From Bog-793 sp963803025 (GTDB lineage Bacteria > Actinomycetota > Acidimicrobiia > Acidimicrobiales > Bog-793): 64,000 bases of DNA. The first letter of the stretch is position 1. Each line of letters begins with the position of its first letter. Made by a program: the position numbers and the translations under genes. The stretch is from the NCBI GenBank assembly GCA_963803025.1, contig CAWDKZ010000017.1, positions 1 through 64,000 on the forward strand, read 5' to 3'. Below are positions 34,676-42,314 of the stretch, piece by piece. The notes under the pieces were generated by a model that had not been told where the DNA came from, ran no database searches, and saw nothing but the letters and a program-made list of their open reading frames with translations.

Positions 34676-35293
34676 GTGCGCGCCGTGCTCGTCCCGGTGA
34701 AATCGTTCCGGCAGGCCAAACTCCGGCTCGCAGAGGTGCTCGACAACGACGCGAGGGAGCAGCTCGCGCGCGAGCTCGCCGAAATCGTCGTTTCGGCCGC
34801 GCGCGGCACGCCCGTCTACGTCGTCTGCGATGACGGCAGCGTCGCGGACTGGGCGACCGAGCGGCGGGCGACGGTTCTCTACGCGCCGGGGCTCGGACTT
34901 TCGGCGGCGGTGGCCGCCGGCGTCAACCACCTCGCAGGTCAAGGTTTCTCGCTCGCGGTCGTCGCCCACGCCGATCTACCCTTGGTGACCGACCTGTCGA
35001 GCTTCGGGTCATCGTCAGAGGTGACCCTCGCGCCTGACCGCCGGCACGACGGCACGAACGTCGCCGCGGTGCCGACCCGCGTGGGTTTCCGCTTCTCGTA
35101 CGGACCGGGCTCGTTCCAACGCCATCTGCGCGAAGCGGAACGACTGGGGCTTCGCTGCACGATCGTAGAAGACTGGCGACTGTCCGCGGATGTCGACGTG
35201 CCCGCAGATCTCTCGCTCGTCGCACACCCACACACCGGAGCGCAGCTGGCCGCGCGGGCCCCGACGACGCCCACCACTCCGACGACCTCGTAA
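34676..35293 (+). CDS. cofC: 2-phospholactate/phosphoenolpyruvate guanylyltransferase (F420 synthesis)
   Basis: CofC/FbiD activates 2-phospholactate or phosphoenolpyruvate with GTP in the first committed step of coenzyme F420 synthesis. The product of 205 residues starts with the nucleotide-binding LVPVKSFRQAKLRLAEVL and has the later VAHADLPLVTDL and DRRHDGTNVAAVP motifs that match CofC. The C-terminus ends in a Thr/Pro-rich tail. No other F420 genes are in the window. It supports an actinobacterial origin, since F420 is widespread there. Confidence 0.88.
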   Translation: MRAVLVPVKSFRQAKLRLAEVLDNDAREQLARELAEIVVSAARGTPVYVVCDDGSVADWATERRATVLYAPGLGLSAAVAAGVNHLAGQGFSLAVVAHADLPLVTDLSSFGSSSEVTLAPDRRHDGTNVAAVPTRVGFRFSYGPGSFQRHLREAERLGLRCTIVEDWRLSADVDVPADLSLVAHPHTGAQLAARAPTTPTTPTTS

Positions 35294-35533
35294 AGCCGGG
35301 GTTGCCCTGGGCCCGCGCCCCGGTCACGCGTCACGATCGAGAGCACGACGAACCCGACGACACCCCCGAGCGCGTCCACGTTGGCTGCTCACCCGGGGGT
35401 CGGGTGCGGAGCCGGACGGCGGGGACTAGCGCGTCGCGGACAGATCGCAACCTGCGCCGCTCAGGTCGCCGTGACCCACGAGCTTCCAGCGAAAGACGGA
35501 GGAAGCAGTCAGGCCGCCCGAGGCATGAGCGAC

Positions 35534-35573
35534 CCGCTCTGAGCCCTGGCTCGAGTGCCAGGGCTCAGAGCGG
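35534..35573. terminator. Perfect 17-bp stem hairpin downstream of the HU gene
   Basis: CCGCTCTGAGCCCTGGC (35534-35550) and its exact reverse complement (35557-35573) enclose a 6-base loop, TCGAGT. It starts 18 bases after the stop of the minus-strand HU gene and lies downstream of cofC on the other strand. There is no T-run on either side, so it would be a U-less or Rho-assisted terminator, or an mRNA-stabilising stem serving both genes. Confidence 0.7.
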
Positions 35574-35591
35574 ACGCGAAACGTACGTCTC

Positions 35592-36272
35592 TCAGTGTCG
35601 TGCTGCTGCGTGACGAGCTGACGCCTTGTGGGCCGGGGCCTTGCGGGCCGGGGCCTTCTTCGCAGGCGGACGCTTCGCAGGTCGCTTGCGTGCTGGTACT
35701 CGCTTCGCCGGAGCCTTGCGGGCCGGCGCTTTCTTCGCAGGCGCCTTGCGGGCCGGAGCCTTCTTGGCAGGAGCCTTCTTCACTACCTTCTTGGCAGGAG
35801 CCTTCTTCACTACCTTCTTCGCTCCGGCCTTCTTCACTACCTTCTTGGCAGGAGCCTTCTTCACTACCTTCTTCGCTCCGGCCTTCTTCACTACCTTCTT
35901 CGCTCCGGCCTTCTTTGCCACCTTCTTCGGCGCAGCCTTGCGTGCAGGAACGGCTTTCTTCGCGACCGGCGCGGGCGCCGGCTTCTGAAGGACGGCACTC
36001 GAGTTCAGGTCCGCCTTCAACTGGACGCCCGGGGTAAACCCAATACCCTTCGACGCCCTGATGTAGACGGGGGTACCCGTTTGCGGATTCCGTCCGCTGC
36101 GCGCCTTGCGTTCCCGTAGCTTGAATGTGCCAAAACCGGTGATGCGAATCGGAACCCCCGTACGCACGCCCCTCGTGATCTCGTAAACGAGCGAATCGAG
36201 CGCGGACTCCGATTGCTGACGGGTCAGTCCAGTGTCGCCACTGATTGCCCCGATCAGTTCGGTTCTATTCAC
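35592..36272 (-). CDS. hup: HU-family nucleoid protein with long lysine/alanine-rich tail
   Basis: Residues 1-92 are a complete HU domain: NRTELIGAIS, the GFGTFKLRERKARSGRNPQTG DNA-wrapping arm region, and PGVQLKADLN. Residues 96-226 form a basic tail of Lys, Ala, Pro and Arg with tandem nine-residue units KKVVKKAPA and KKVVKKAGA. The organisation is that of mycobacterial HupB, which compacts DNA and whose tail is modified and binds DNA and RNA. GTG 36272 is set by the ideal ribosome-binding site AGGAGGTG immediately upstream. A strong hairpin follows the stop. Confidence 0.95.
   Translation of the reverse strand: MNRTELIGAISGDTGLTRQQSESALDSLVYEITRGVRTGVPIRITGFGTFKLRERKARSGRNPQTGTPVYIRASKGIGFTPGVQLKADLNSSAVLQKPAPAPVAKKAVPARKAAPKKVAKKAGAKKVVKKAGAKKVVKKAPAKKVVKKAGAKKVVKKAPAKKVVKKAPAKKAPARKAPAKKAPARKAPAKRVPARKRPAKRPPAKKAPARKAPAHKASARHAAARH
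35766..35900 (-). repeat. Tandem 27-bp repeats coding the HU tail
   Basis: Five consecutive 27-base units encode residues 125-169 as KKVVKKA[G/P]A. The units are nearly identical at the DNA level (for example CTTCTTCACTACCTTCTT on the plus strand), so slippage could change the tail length between strains. Confidence 0.85.
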
Positions 36273-36606
36273 GGCCACCTCCTGTAAGTGTGGTGTAGCC
36301 AATGCAATAAAAGGCGATTTGGCCGCGAAATGCAAGCACTCTCGGCCTGGCAACACATCGCCAGCGCGGTCGAGCGGCCCGATCTTCCGGACCCGGCACC
36401 TCGGCATGTCGAGTACGGCACGAAAGTCCTTTTGATTCAAGGAGTCTGTGCTAGCACTCGTATTCGATTGTGCAGCTTCTGTCCCTTCACGACCGGTAGG
36501 CAGGTCGTGAGTTCGCGCGTGCAACGATGCCTCCACGACCTCGTTCAGGGCTCTGCAGCACGAATCGAGCCAGGACGCGCACGCTCGCGTTCTCGCCGCG
36601 TCGGCC
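36273..36606. other. HU / coupling-ATPase divergent intergenic region
   Basis: This stretch of 334 bases carries the HU leader (AGGAGGTG) and is locally richer in A and T than its surroundings near 36290-36320. I see no gene in it. It contains the inverted repeat at 36487-36510. The frame of the coupling ATPase stays open upstream to 36511, but without a usual start codon. Confidence 0.5.
36487..36510. repeat. Perfect 8-bp inverted repeat upstream of the coupling ATPase
   Basis: TCACGACC (36487-36494) and GGTCGTGA (36503-36510) are separated by GGTAGGCA. It lies 97 bases before the coupling-ATPase start. It could be an operator, an oriT-like hairpin or a terminator; nothing here decides between them. 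Confidence 0.4.
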
Positions 36607-37974
36607 ATGCATCGACACGGCATCTACCTCGGCGCGGCAAACGGCGAACCGGTATTTGCACCACACGAGCACGGAACGCTCGTGCTCGGTCCACCCCGTT
36701 CCGGGAAGACGTCAAGTGTTGTTGTGCCAAATGTTCTCGCGGCAGCGGGCGCGGTCGTCGCGGTCTCGACGAAACGCGATGTCCTCGACGAAACGCACGC
36801 GGCGCGGCGCCGTCTCGGTGCGTGCCTGCTCTTCGACCCGAGCGGTACGGTGAGGATCCCCTCGGGAGTGCACGCGATCGGCTGGTCTCCGCTCGCCGCG
36901 TCCGCGACGTGGGACGGGGCCGTGTTCATGGCCGAGTCGATGGTGGGCGCGAGCCGCGAGGGCCGCGACCGGGTCGACAGCTCGCACTGGACCGAACGGG
37001 CCGCGGCGCTGCTCTCGTCCGTCTTCCACGGCGCCGCTCTCGCCGGCGCCCCGCTCGACGTCGTCGTCTCGGCAGTGAACAGGCGATCCCCGGAGCTGTT
37101 CGTCACGACTCTCGCGCGCCACGACGCGACGCTCGCCCTCGATCTCCTGATCGGGATCACCGAGACCGAGGAACGCGAGCAGAGCGCCATCTGGTCGACC
37201 GCGTCAGGCGCTCTGGCCGGCTACCGGACAGGCGCGGCCCTCGCGAGCGCGGGGCTCGACCCCTTCGATCCCGAGCGCTTCGTGCACGGTCGATCCACGC
37301 TCTTCATCACGTCACCGGCGGAGTACCAGCTACATCTCGCGCCGCTCGTCGCCGGCATCATCCGGGACGTTCGCACCGCCGCCTACGAGCACAACGCGAC
37401 GACACGATCGCGCTCGGATCCTCCCGTGTTGCTCGTTCTCGATGAGCTCGCCAACATCGCCCCGCTGCACGACCTCCCGCTGCTCATCGCCGAGGGCGCG
37501 AGCCAGGGTGTCGTGACGCTCGCCAGCCTGCAGGACCTGTCCCAGGCACGGGCGCGCTTTGGAACCGCGGCGGACGGGTTCCCCACCTTGTTCGGGACGA
37601 AACTCCTACTCGCCGGTGTGAACGATGTCCACACGCTCGAGGCGTTCTCTGCTCTCGCCGGCAGACGCGACGAGCGCGTCACCTCGACGACCTCGTCCCG
37701 GGCGCCGGGTCGGCTGCGACGACACTCCACCCGGACGGTCACCACGCGGCGCGAGCCCCGTCTCGCCGTGGACGCGATCGCCCAGCCGCCCCAGGGGACG
37801 GCCATCACCTTCGTCGGCGCCCGACCGCTCCGGGTCGAGTTGACGCCGCATCACTCCTCGTCGCCCTGGCGCGAGGTCGTGGGCGGAGTCGCCGCGTCGC
37901 CGCCTGACGGCGGACGACGACCGAGTCGCGAAGCACGCCGCTTCGGGCCGGACGGGAGATGGCTCACCGACTGA
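36607..37974 (+). CDS. TraG/VirD4-family coupling ATPase lacking membrane segments
   Basis: Coupling proteins bring relaxase-bound DNA to a type IV secretion channel. Walker A (GPPRSGKT) is at residues 28-35 and Walker B (VLLVLDE) at 274-280, followed by LANIAPLHDLP and the TraG-like ASLQDLSQARARFG. The N-terminal membrane helices of VirD4 are absent, and the Walker A lies very close to the N-terminus. No Shine-Dalgarno site is seen at ATG 36607. The gene converges with the relaxase, the two ends overlapping by 11 bases. No secretion-channel genes are in the window, so its partner may be elsewhere or lost. Confidence 0.85.
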   Translation: MHRHGIYLGAANGEPVFAPHEHGTLVLGPPRSGKTSSVVVPNVLAAAGAVVAVSTKRDVLDETHAARRRLGACLLFDPSGTVRIPSGVHAIGWSPLAASATWDGAVFMAESMVGASREGRDRVDSSHWTERAAALLSSVFHGAALAGAPLDVVVSAVNRRSPELFVTTLARHDATLALDLLIGITETEEREQSAIWSTASGALAGYRTGAALASAGLDPFDPERFVHGRSTLFITSPAEYQLHLAPLVAGIIRDVRTAAYEHNATTRSRSDPPVLLVLDELANIAPLHDLPLLIAEGASQGVVTLASLQDLSQARARFGTAADGFPTLFGTKLLLAGVNDVHTLEAFSALAGRRDERVTSTTSSRAPGRLRRHSTRTVTTRREPRLAVDAIAQPPQGTAITFVGARPLRVELTPHHSSSPWREVVGGVAASPPDGGRRPSREARRFGPDGRWLTD

Positions 37975-40192
37975 GCGTCCGTTCCAAGCGACGTGACCGG
38001 TCGATGACGCGAGTGCCCCGGGCCCATGCGATTTCGTCCTGACCGCGTCCGGGTTCGATGCGGTGCCACCGGATCTGGCGTTCGGACTCGATCGCCCGGG
38101 TGCGCCAGGCGTCGCGGTCGCGCCGGCCGTCGGGAGTGCGACCGAGCTCGCGACGTAGTCCCGACGGCTCGGCGAGTTCCAACACGAACGGCCGGTCGCC
38201 ACGGAGATCGCGCTCGACGGGGGCGACCGCGACGTGGGAGCGCGCGTCGTCGGGCACGCGCGCGATCCCGGGCCCGAGGATCCGCGCGCCGCCGAACACG
38301 ATGAGATCGAGGTTCTCGGCCCGCTGGCGTCGCAGCGCATCCCGCGGGCAGGCGATCTCGATGCCGAGGGACGCCAGGCCGCGCGGTTCGGCGGTGACGA
38401 CGAGCGGCCGACGCCCGTCCGACCGGCTTGCTCCGGCCAACTGCCGGATCCCGTCGAACGCGAGAACGAGGTCGGAGGCGAGCACAACCTCGACGCCGGC
38501 AACGGTGTAGCGCGCGAGCGCCCCGCCCGTCCCGTGCCCGACTGCCGGCAGACGTGTCGAGTCGCCGGGGGCGGCTGCGGGCGTCCCGCCAGATCGGACG
38601 TGTCCGGCGAGCAGCACGACCGTCATGTCAGAGGCGCGCGCCCGCTCGACCAGGGGGACGAGGACGCGCAACGGACAACGGTCGGGGTGAGCGACGACGA
38701 CTGCGGCCCCGCCACCGAGTGGCTCGCGCGCGTCGAGCACGGTGGTCGCGATGCCCGTCGCCGCCTCGAGATGCGCCGCGGCGCGCCGATCGGGTGCAAG
38801 ACCGACGACCTGACGTCCGCGGGAGTGGACCGCGAGCGCCGCTTCGCGCAGGACCATATAGGCGAGCACCTCATCGCCCTCCCGACCCGCCACGACGACG
38901 CCGGGAGAAAGGAGGCGCTCCCCGTAGGTGCAACCTCGGTCGCCGGCGCGGGCGTCGAGGGCCGGCGCCGACTCCATCGCGGTTTGCAAGCGCGAGCCGA
39001 GGGCGGCGATCTCCTTGGTGGCGAAACGGGCCTCGACCAGACCTCCCGGGATCCGTCCCCCACCGAGGGCGCGTAACTGCACGGCGCGTTCGCCGCATCG
39101 GACGAGCTCACCCGAATCGAGACGTGCGTCGACCGCGACCTCGACGCGCTCGACCGGCGCGCCGTCGGAGAGTCGGGCGCACGTCGCCCGGACGAGCTCG
39201 CGGCGGTCGAACGACCGGCCGAGGGACTCGGCCGCGTCAGCGACGCGATCCTCGAGATCTGATCGATCCTCACCGACGTGACCTGTCGCGCGGGTCGCGC
39301 GCAAGCCGAGCCCGGCGACGGTCGATCGGGACACCCCGAGGGCGTACGCCCGTTCGCGCCACGCCGCGACGAGCGTTGGGTAGTCCTCGCGCCGGTCCTT
39401 GTCGGGCCGGGTGCGATCGGCGGCGAACCGCGCCGAGTGCGATCCCGCCCATCCCGTGCGGGCGAGCTCGGCGGCGATTTCCGAGCTCCGACGGGAGAAT
39501 CCCCGCAACGCCGCCGCGGGAATCCCAACGAGGTCCGCGAAGCCCTCGGCCCGCGCCTGCCAAGCGACAGACAACCGCCGGGAGATCTCGTAGCGCAGTT
39601 GTGCCCGGTAGAGCGCGCCTGCAGCCGCGGCGTGGGCGAAGAGCGGCCGGGCGTCGAGCGCCGACCACCTCCCGTCGGCGTCCGGCGCGAGGTTGGCCAC
39701 GACGAGGTGGGTGTGGAGGTGCGGATCGTCGGCGCGGCTCGTCCGGTGGAGGAACGACGCCGCGGCGAGGCCTCCCGCCCGGGAGAGCGCGCCGTCGCGA
39801 CGCACGTGCGCGGCGTGCCGCTCGAGGTAGCCGAGCGCACCGGCGACGGCCTGCTCGTGGGACCGGCGCACCTCGGCGGTGGCGTCCGGCGGCGCGAGCG
39901 CGTGGAGCAGGCTCACCGACTTCGGCGCGGCGAAGGTGCAGTCGAAGGCGGTCACCTTGACCCTGTCGTGGCGGGGATCGAGAGGTGCCCGGGTCGTCGG
40001 GTCCGCCCCCGCGAGCAGTGTCGAGAGCTGCGCGGCCTCGACGGTCCGCCCCGCAAGTCCCAGCGCCTCGGCGAGACCGCCCCACCAGGCACCGTCGGGC
40101 TCGACGAGACCCGGACACCCTGGCGAGGACGCGGCGGTCGCCTCGAGGTAGTACGCCTCGTGTCCTCGTCGCACCTTCGCCACGCTGAGCAC
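37964..40192 (-). CDS. MobF (TrwC/TraI) relaxase with degenerate helicase domain
   Basis: MobF relaxases nick the transferred strand at oriT. The N-terminal domain (residues 1-300) is intact: catalytic Tyr pair in EAYYLEA (Y14, Y15), DCTFAAPKSVSLL (84-96), and the metal-binding three-histidine motif HLHTH (H158, H160, H162). The C-terminal half resembles the TraI helicase by the stretch VVGLAPDRRAAAHLEAATGI (462-481), but the expected Walker A just before it reads AGREGDEV (about 435-442), without GKT or GKS. So the protein probably nicks but cannot unwind. It lies 36 bases after the second WYL gene on the same strand. Confidence 0.85.
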   Translation of the reverse strand: MLSVAKVRRGHEAYYLEATAASSPGCPGLVEPDGAWWGGLAEALGLAGRTVEAAQLSTLLAGADPTTRAPLDPRHDRVKVTAFDCTFAAPKSVSLLHALAPPDATAEVRRSHEQAVAGALGYLERHAAHVRRDGALSRAGGLAAASFLHRTSRADDPHLHTHLVVANLAPDADGRWSALDARPLFAHAAAAGALYRAQLRYEISRRLSVAWQARAEGFADLVGIPAAALRGFSRRSSEIAAELARTGWAGSHSARFAADRTRPDKDRREDYPTLVAAWRERAYALGVSRSTVAGLGLRATRATGHVGEDRSDLEDRVADAAESLGRSFDRRELVRATCARLSDGAPVERVEVAVDARLDSGELVRCGERAVQLRALGGGRIPGGLVEARFATKEIAALGSRLQTAMESAPALDARAGDRGCTYGERLLSPGVVVAGREGDEVLAYMVLREAALAVHSRGRQVVGLAPDRRAAAHLEAATGIATTVLDAREPLGGGAAVVVAHPDRCPLRVLVPLVERARASDMTVVLLAGHVRSGGTPAAAPGDSTRLPAVGHGTGGALARYTVAGVEVVLASDLVLAFDGIRQLAGASRSDGRRPLVVTAEPRGLASLGIEIACPRDALRRQRAENLDLIVFGGARILGPGIARVPDDARSHVAVAPVERDLRGDRPFVLELAEPSGLRRELGRTPDGRRDRDAWRTRAIESERQIRWHRIEPGRGQDEIAWARGTRVIDRSRRLERTLSR

Positions 40193-40228
40193 CGCGGGCG
40201 ACGGTAGGGCGGGGCCGTGTCCCGCGAC

Positions 40229-41257
40229 CTACCGCCCCGCTGGCCGGGGACGGGCCACCTTCCCGGCCGGGGAGCCGTCCGGTCGGTCCGACCGTCGCGA
40301 CGACCCAGCCGGGTAGCGGGCGAGCGCCCGGCGGGCGACGTTGGCGGCGGCGTCGACGAGCTCGGGCGGGTCGATCACTTCTGCCGACGGTCCGAGCCGG
40401 AGGATCAGGCAGCCCAGGAAGTACTCGTCGGCGACCTCGATCGGCGCGACGACACGACCGTCGGGCGAGCGGGTCGGCGCGGCGGCGACCAACCGGTCGA
40501 TGAGGACGTAGCGGGATGGATCGAACGCGATGTGGGCCGTGCGCGAGCCCGCCCCCCCGACGAAGGCCCGGGTGCCGGCGAGCTCGGCCGGGAGCGACCT
40601 CGGCGAGACCGGTTCGCCGAGGCGGCGGACGCGGCTGATCCGCGTCAGCTGGAAGCGGCGCCAGTCCCCGGCGAGACCGCAGAAGGCGTCGAGGTAGAAC
40701 CTGCCCTCGCGGGCGACGACGGCGTAGGGCTCAACGCGTCGCGTCGTCTCGTCGCCGCGCTTCGCGCCGAGGTAGTCGATCTCGACCGCCTCACCGGCCG
40801 CGGCAGCTTCACGCAGCTCAGCGAGGTGCTCGGGAACGTCGAGCTCGACGCTCACGCGTTCGAGCCCGAGCGCGAGTCTGAGCTTGTCGAGCGCCGTCGC
40901 GAGCGGACCCTCGGCCTCGGGGCCCGCCACCGTGAGCATCGCCCGGGCCGAGGCCGCGAGCGCGAAACCCTCATCCGGCGTGAGCCGTGCCGGGCGCCGG
41001 AGCGCTTCGAGCCCGTAGGCGACGACCCGATCGTCGTCGACGATCAGCTCGAGCAGCGTGTCCGGTGTGTACGGGGGGAGTCCGCAGCATGCGGCAAGCT
41101 CGAGCTCGCCGACAAGGGATCGCACCTCGAAGCCGAAGCGCGCCGCGAGGTCGCCGAGGGAGGACTCGCCGACGCGGGCGAGGTACGTGAGGACGGCGAG
41201 GAGTCGGCGAAGCCGCGTGCCGGCGTCGACGGCGTCGGGCGGCCGCTCAACCGTCAC
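40229..41257 (-). CDS. WYL-domain transcriptional regulator (PafC-like)
   Basis: The 342-residue protein has an N-terminal helix-turn-helix (RLLAVLTYLARVGESSLGDLAARF), a WYL domain (about residues 165-240; VEIDYLGAKR, VEPYAVVAREGRFYLDAFC) and a WCX C-terminal part. With its neighbour it resembles the PafB-PafC pair, which in mycobacteria activates the LexA-independent DNA-damage response. GTG 41257 overlaps the stop of the first WYL gene (GTGA), so both are co-translated. The relaxase gene follows 36 bases downstream. The ligand (single-stranded DNA in known cases) is not testable here. Confidence 0.87.
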   Translation of the reverse strand: MTVERPPDAVDAGTRLRRLLAVLTYLARVGESSLGDLAARFGFEVRSLVGELELAACCGLPPYTPDTLLELIVDDDRVVAYGLEALRRPARLTPDEGFALAASARAMLTVAGPEAEGPLATALDKLRLALGLERVSVELDVPEHLAELREAAAAGEAVEIDYLGAKRGDETTRRVEPYAVVAREGRFYLDAFCGLAGDWRRFQLTRISRVRRLGEPVSPRSLPAELAGTRAFVGGAGSRTAHIAFDPSRYVLIDRLVAAAPTRSPDGRVVAPIEVADEYFLGCLILRLGPSAEVIDPPELVDAAANVARRALARYPAGSSRRSDRPDGSPAGKVARPRPAGR

Positions 41258-42216
41258 GGCGGGTCCCCACCGCGCACCGCGGCCTCGAGGCGCCGGATGA
41301 CCTCGCGCCGGATCTCGGTCGGTGCGAGCACCTCGACCGCGTCTCCGAGCCCGAGCACCCACAGGTAGAAGGCCTCCTCGTCGCCGACGGTGAACGCAAG
41401 GCGCACTGAGCCGTCGTCCCCACGCTCGCGCACCGCGCCGACACCGACGAGCGCGATGGCGCCCGCGGCCTCGCGGGCGTCGACGGAGATCGCGACCTCG
41501 GTCGCCTCCGGCTCGACCGGGCCGTCGGGGCCAGGCTGGAACGGCACGTAGCGCAGCTCGGTCGCGGCGTCGAAGCCGTCCGGCCGTTCGTAGCTCCCGG
41601 GATTCCCGGCGACCGGCTCGTTCTCGAACCGGTCGACCCGGAACCGGCGCAGTCCCCCGGATCCGGCCACAGCGGTGTCGCGCCCGACCAGGTACCAGCT
41701 GCCGCCGCGGAAGACGAGTCCGTAGCCGTCGACGCGCCGCTCCCGTCCGTGATAGGCGAAGGTCACGGGCGCTCGGTCGCGGATCGCCTGCTGGAGCGGC
41801 CCGAGGGCCGGCAGCGACGGCAGGACGGCGACGGGCGCGACCTCGGTCCCGCCGTCCCCGCCGAGCTTGTGGAGGACCTCGCGCCCGACTCCGCCCTCGA
41901 GGCGCACGGCGAGGAGCGCGAACGACAGCGCGGCGTTCTCCTCTGGGGTCAACCCAAGATCGGGCAGGTAGTACTGCTCGGGTAGGATGCGGTATCCGAC
42001 CTGGTCGTCGCCGTCGATGCGCTCGACGGAGATCGGTATCCCGTTGTCGCGCAGCGTCCGCTTGTCGCGTTCGAACGCCTGGCGAAGCGCCCCGGGGGCA
42101 GTCGGGTAGCCGGCGACGGCGATGCCGATCTCTCGCAGCGACAGCGGGCGGGAGGCGTCCAGCAAGGCCAAGACGAGGTTCGTGATCCGCTCGAGCCTGC
42201 TCAGCCTCGTCGACAT
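41254..42216 (-). CDS. WYL-domain transcriptional regulator (PafB-like)
   Basis: This is the first gene of the WYL pair: a helix-turn-helix (residues about 6-60; RLERITNLVLALLDASRPLS and the FERDKRTLRDNGI winged part), then a WYL domain (YHGRERRVDGYGLVFRGGSWYLVGRD at about 152-177, longer motif given by position) and a C-terminal WCX domain. The start ATG has TAGATT exactly 6 bases upstream and no ribosome-binding site, so the mRNA is probably leaderless. It heads a likely three-gene operon with the second WYL gene and the relaxase. Confidence 0.87.
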   Translation of the reverse strand: MSTRLSRLERITNLVLALLDASRPLSLREIGIAVAGYPTAPGALRQAFERDKRTLRDNGIPISVERIDGDDQVGYRILPEQYYLPDLGLTPEENAALSFALLAVRLEGGVGREVLHKLGGDGGTEVAPVAVLPSLPALGPLQQAIRDRAPVTFAYHGRERRVDGYGLVFRGGSWYLVGRDTAVAGSGGLRRFRVDRFENEPVAGNPGSYERPDGFDAATELRYVPFQPGPDGPVEPEATEVAISVDAREAAGAIALVGVGAVRERGDDGSVRLAFTVGDEEAFYLWVLGLGDAVEVLAPTEIRREVIRRLEAAVRGGDPP

Positions 42217-42222
42217 GCGAGC

Positions 42223-42228
42223 AATCTA
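42223..42228 (-). promoter_or_regulatory. Leaderless-type -10 box (TAGATT) before the WYL operon
   Basis: On the minus strand TAGATT ends 6 bases before the ATG at 42216. It would drive the WYL-WYL-relaxase operon. Confidence 0.45.
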
Positions 42229-42314
42229 AGCCCGAGCCCGGGTGCTGAGATACCGCTGGCCGCGATGCGTCGCCGGTCAGCCCTGAGATGAACTGCGACG
42301 TGCGACAGGACCGG

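Noticed and set aside
35626..35988. Hydrophobic repetitive protein read on the plus strand over the HU tail
   Set aside because: The repeats of Leu/Ala/Gly/Phe are the complement of the Lys/Ala tail codons. The HU gene has an ideal ribosome-binding site and a known domain; this frame has neither.
36273..36606. A defined oriT for the relaxase
   Set aside because: Only one inverted repeat is visible and no nick-site consensus can be recognised, so I list the repeat but not an oriT.
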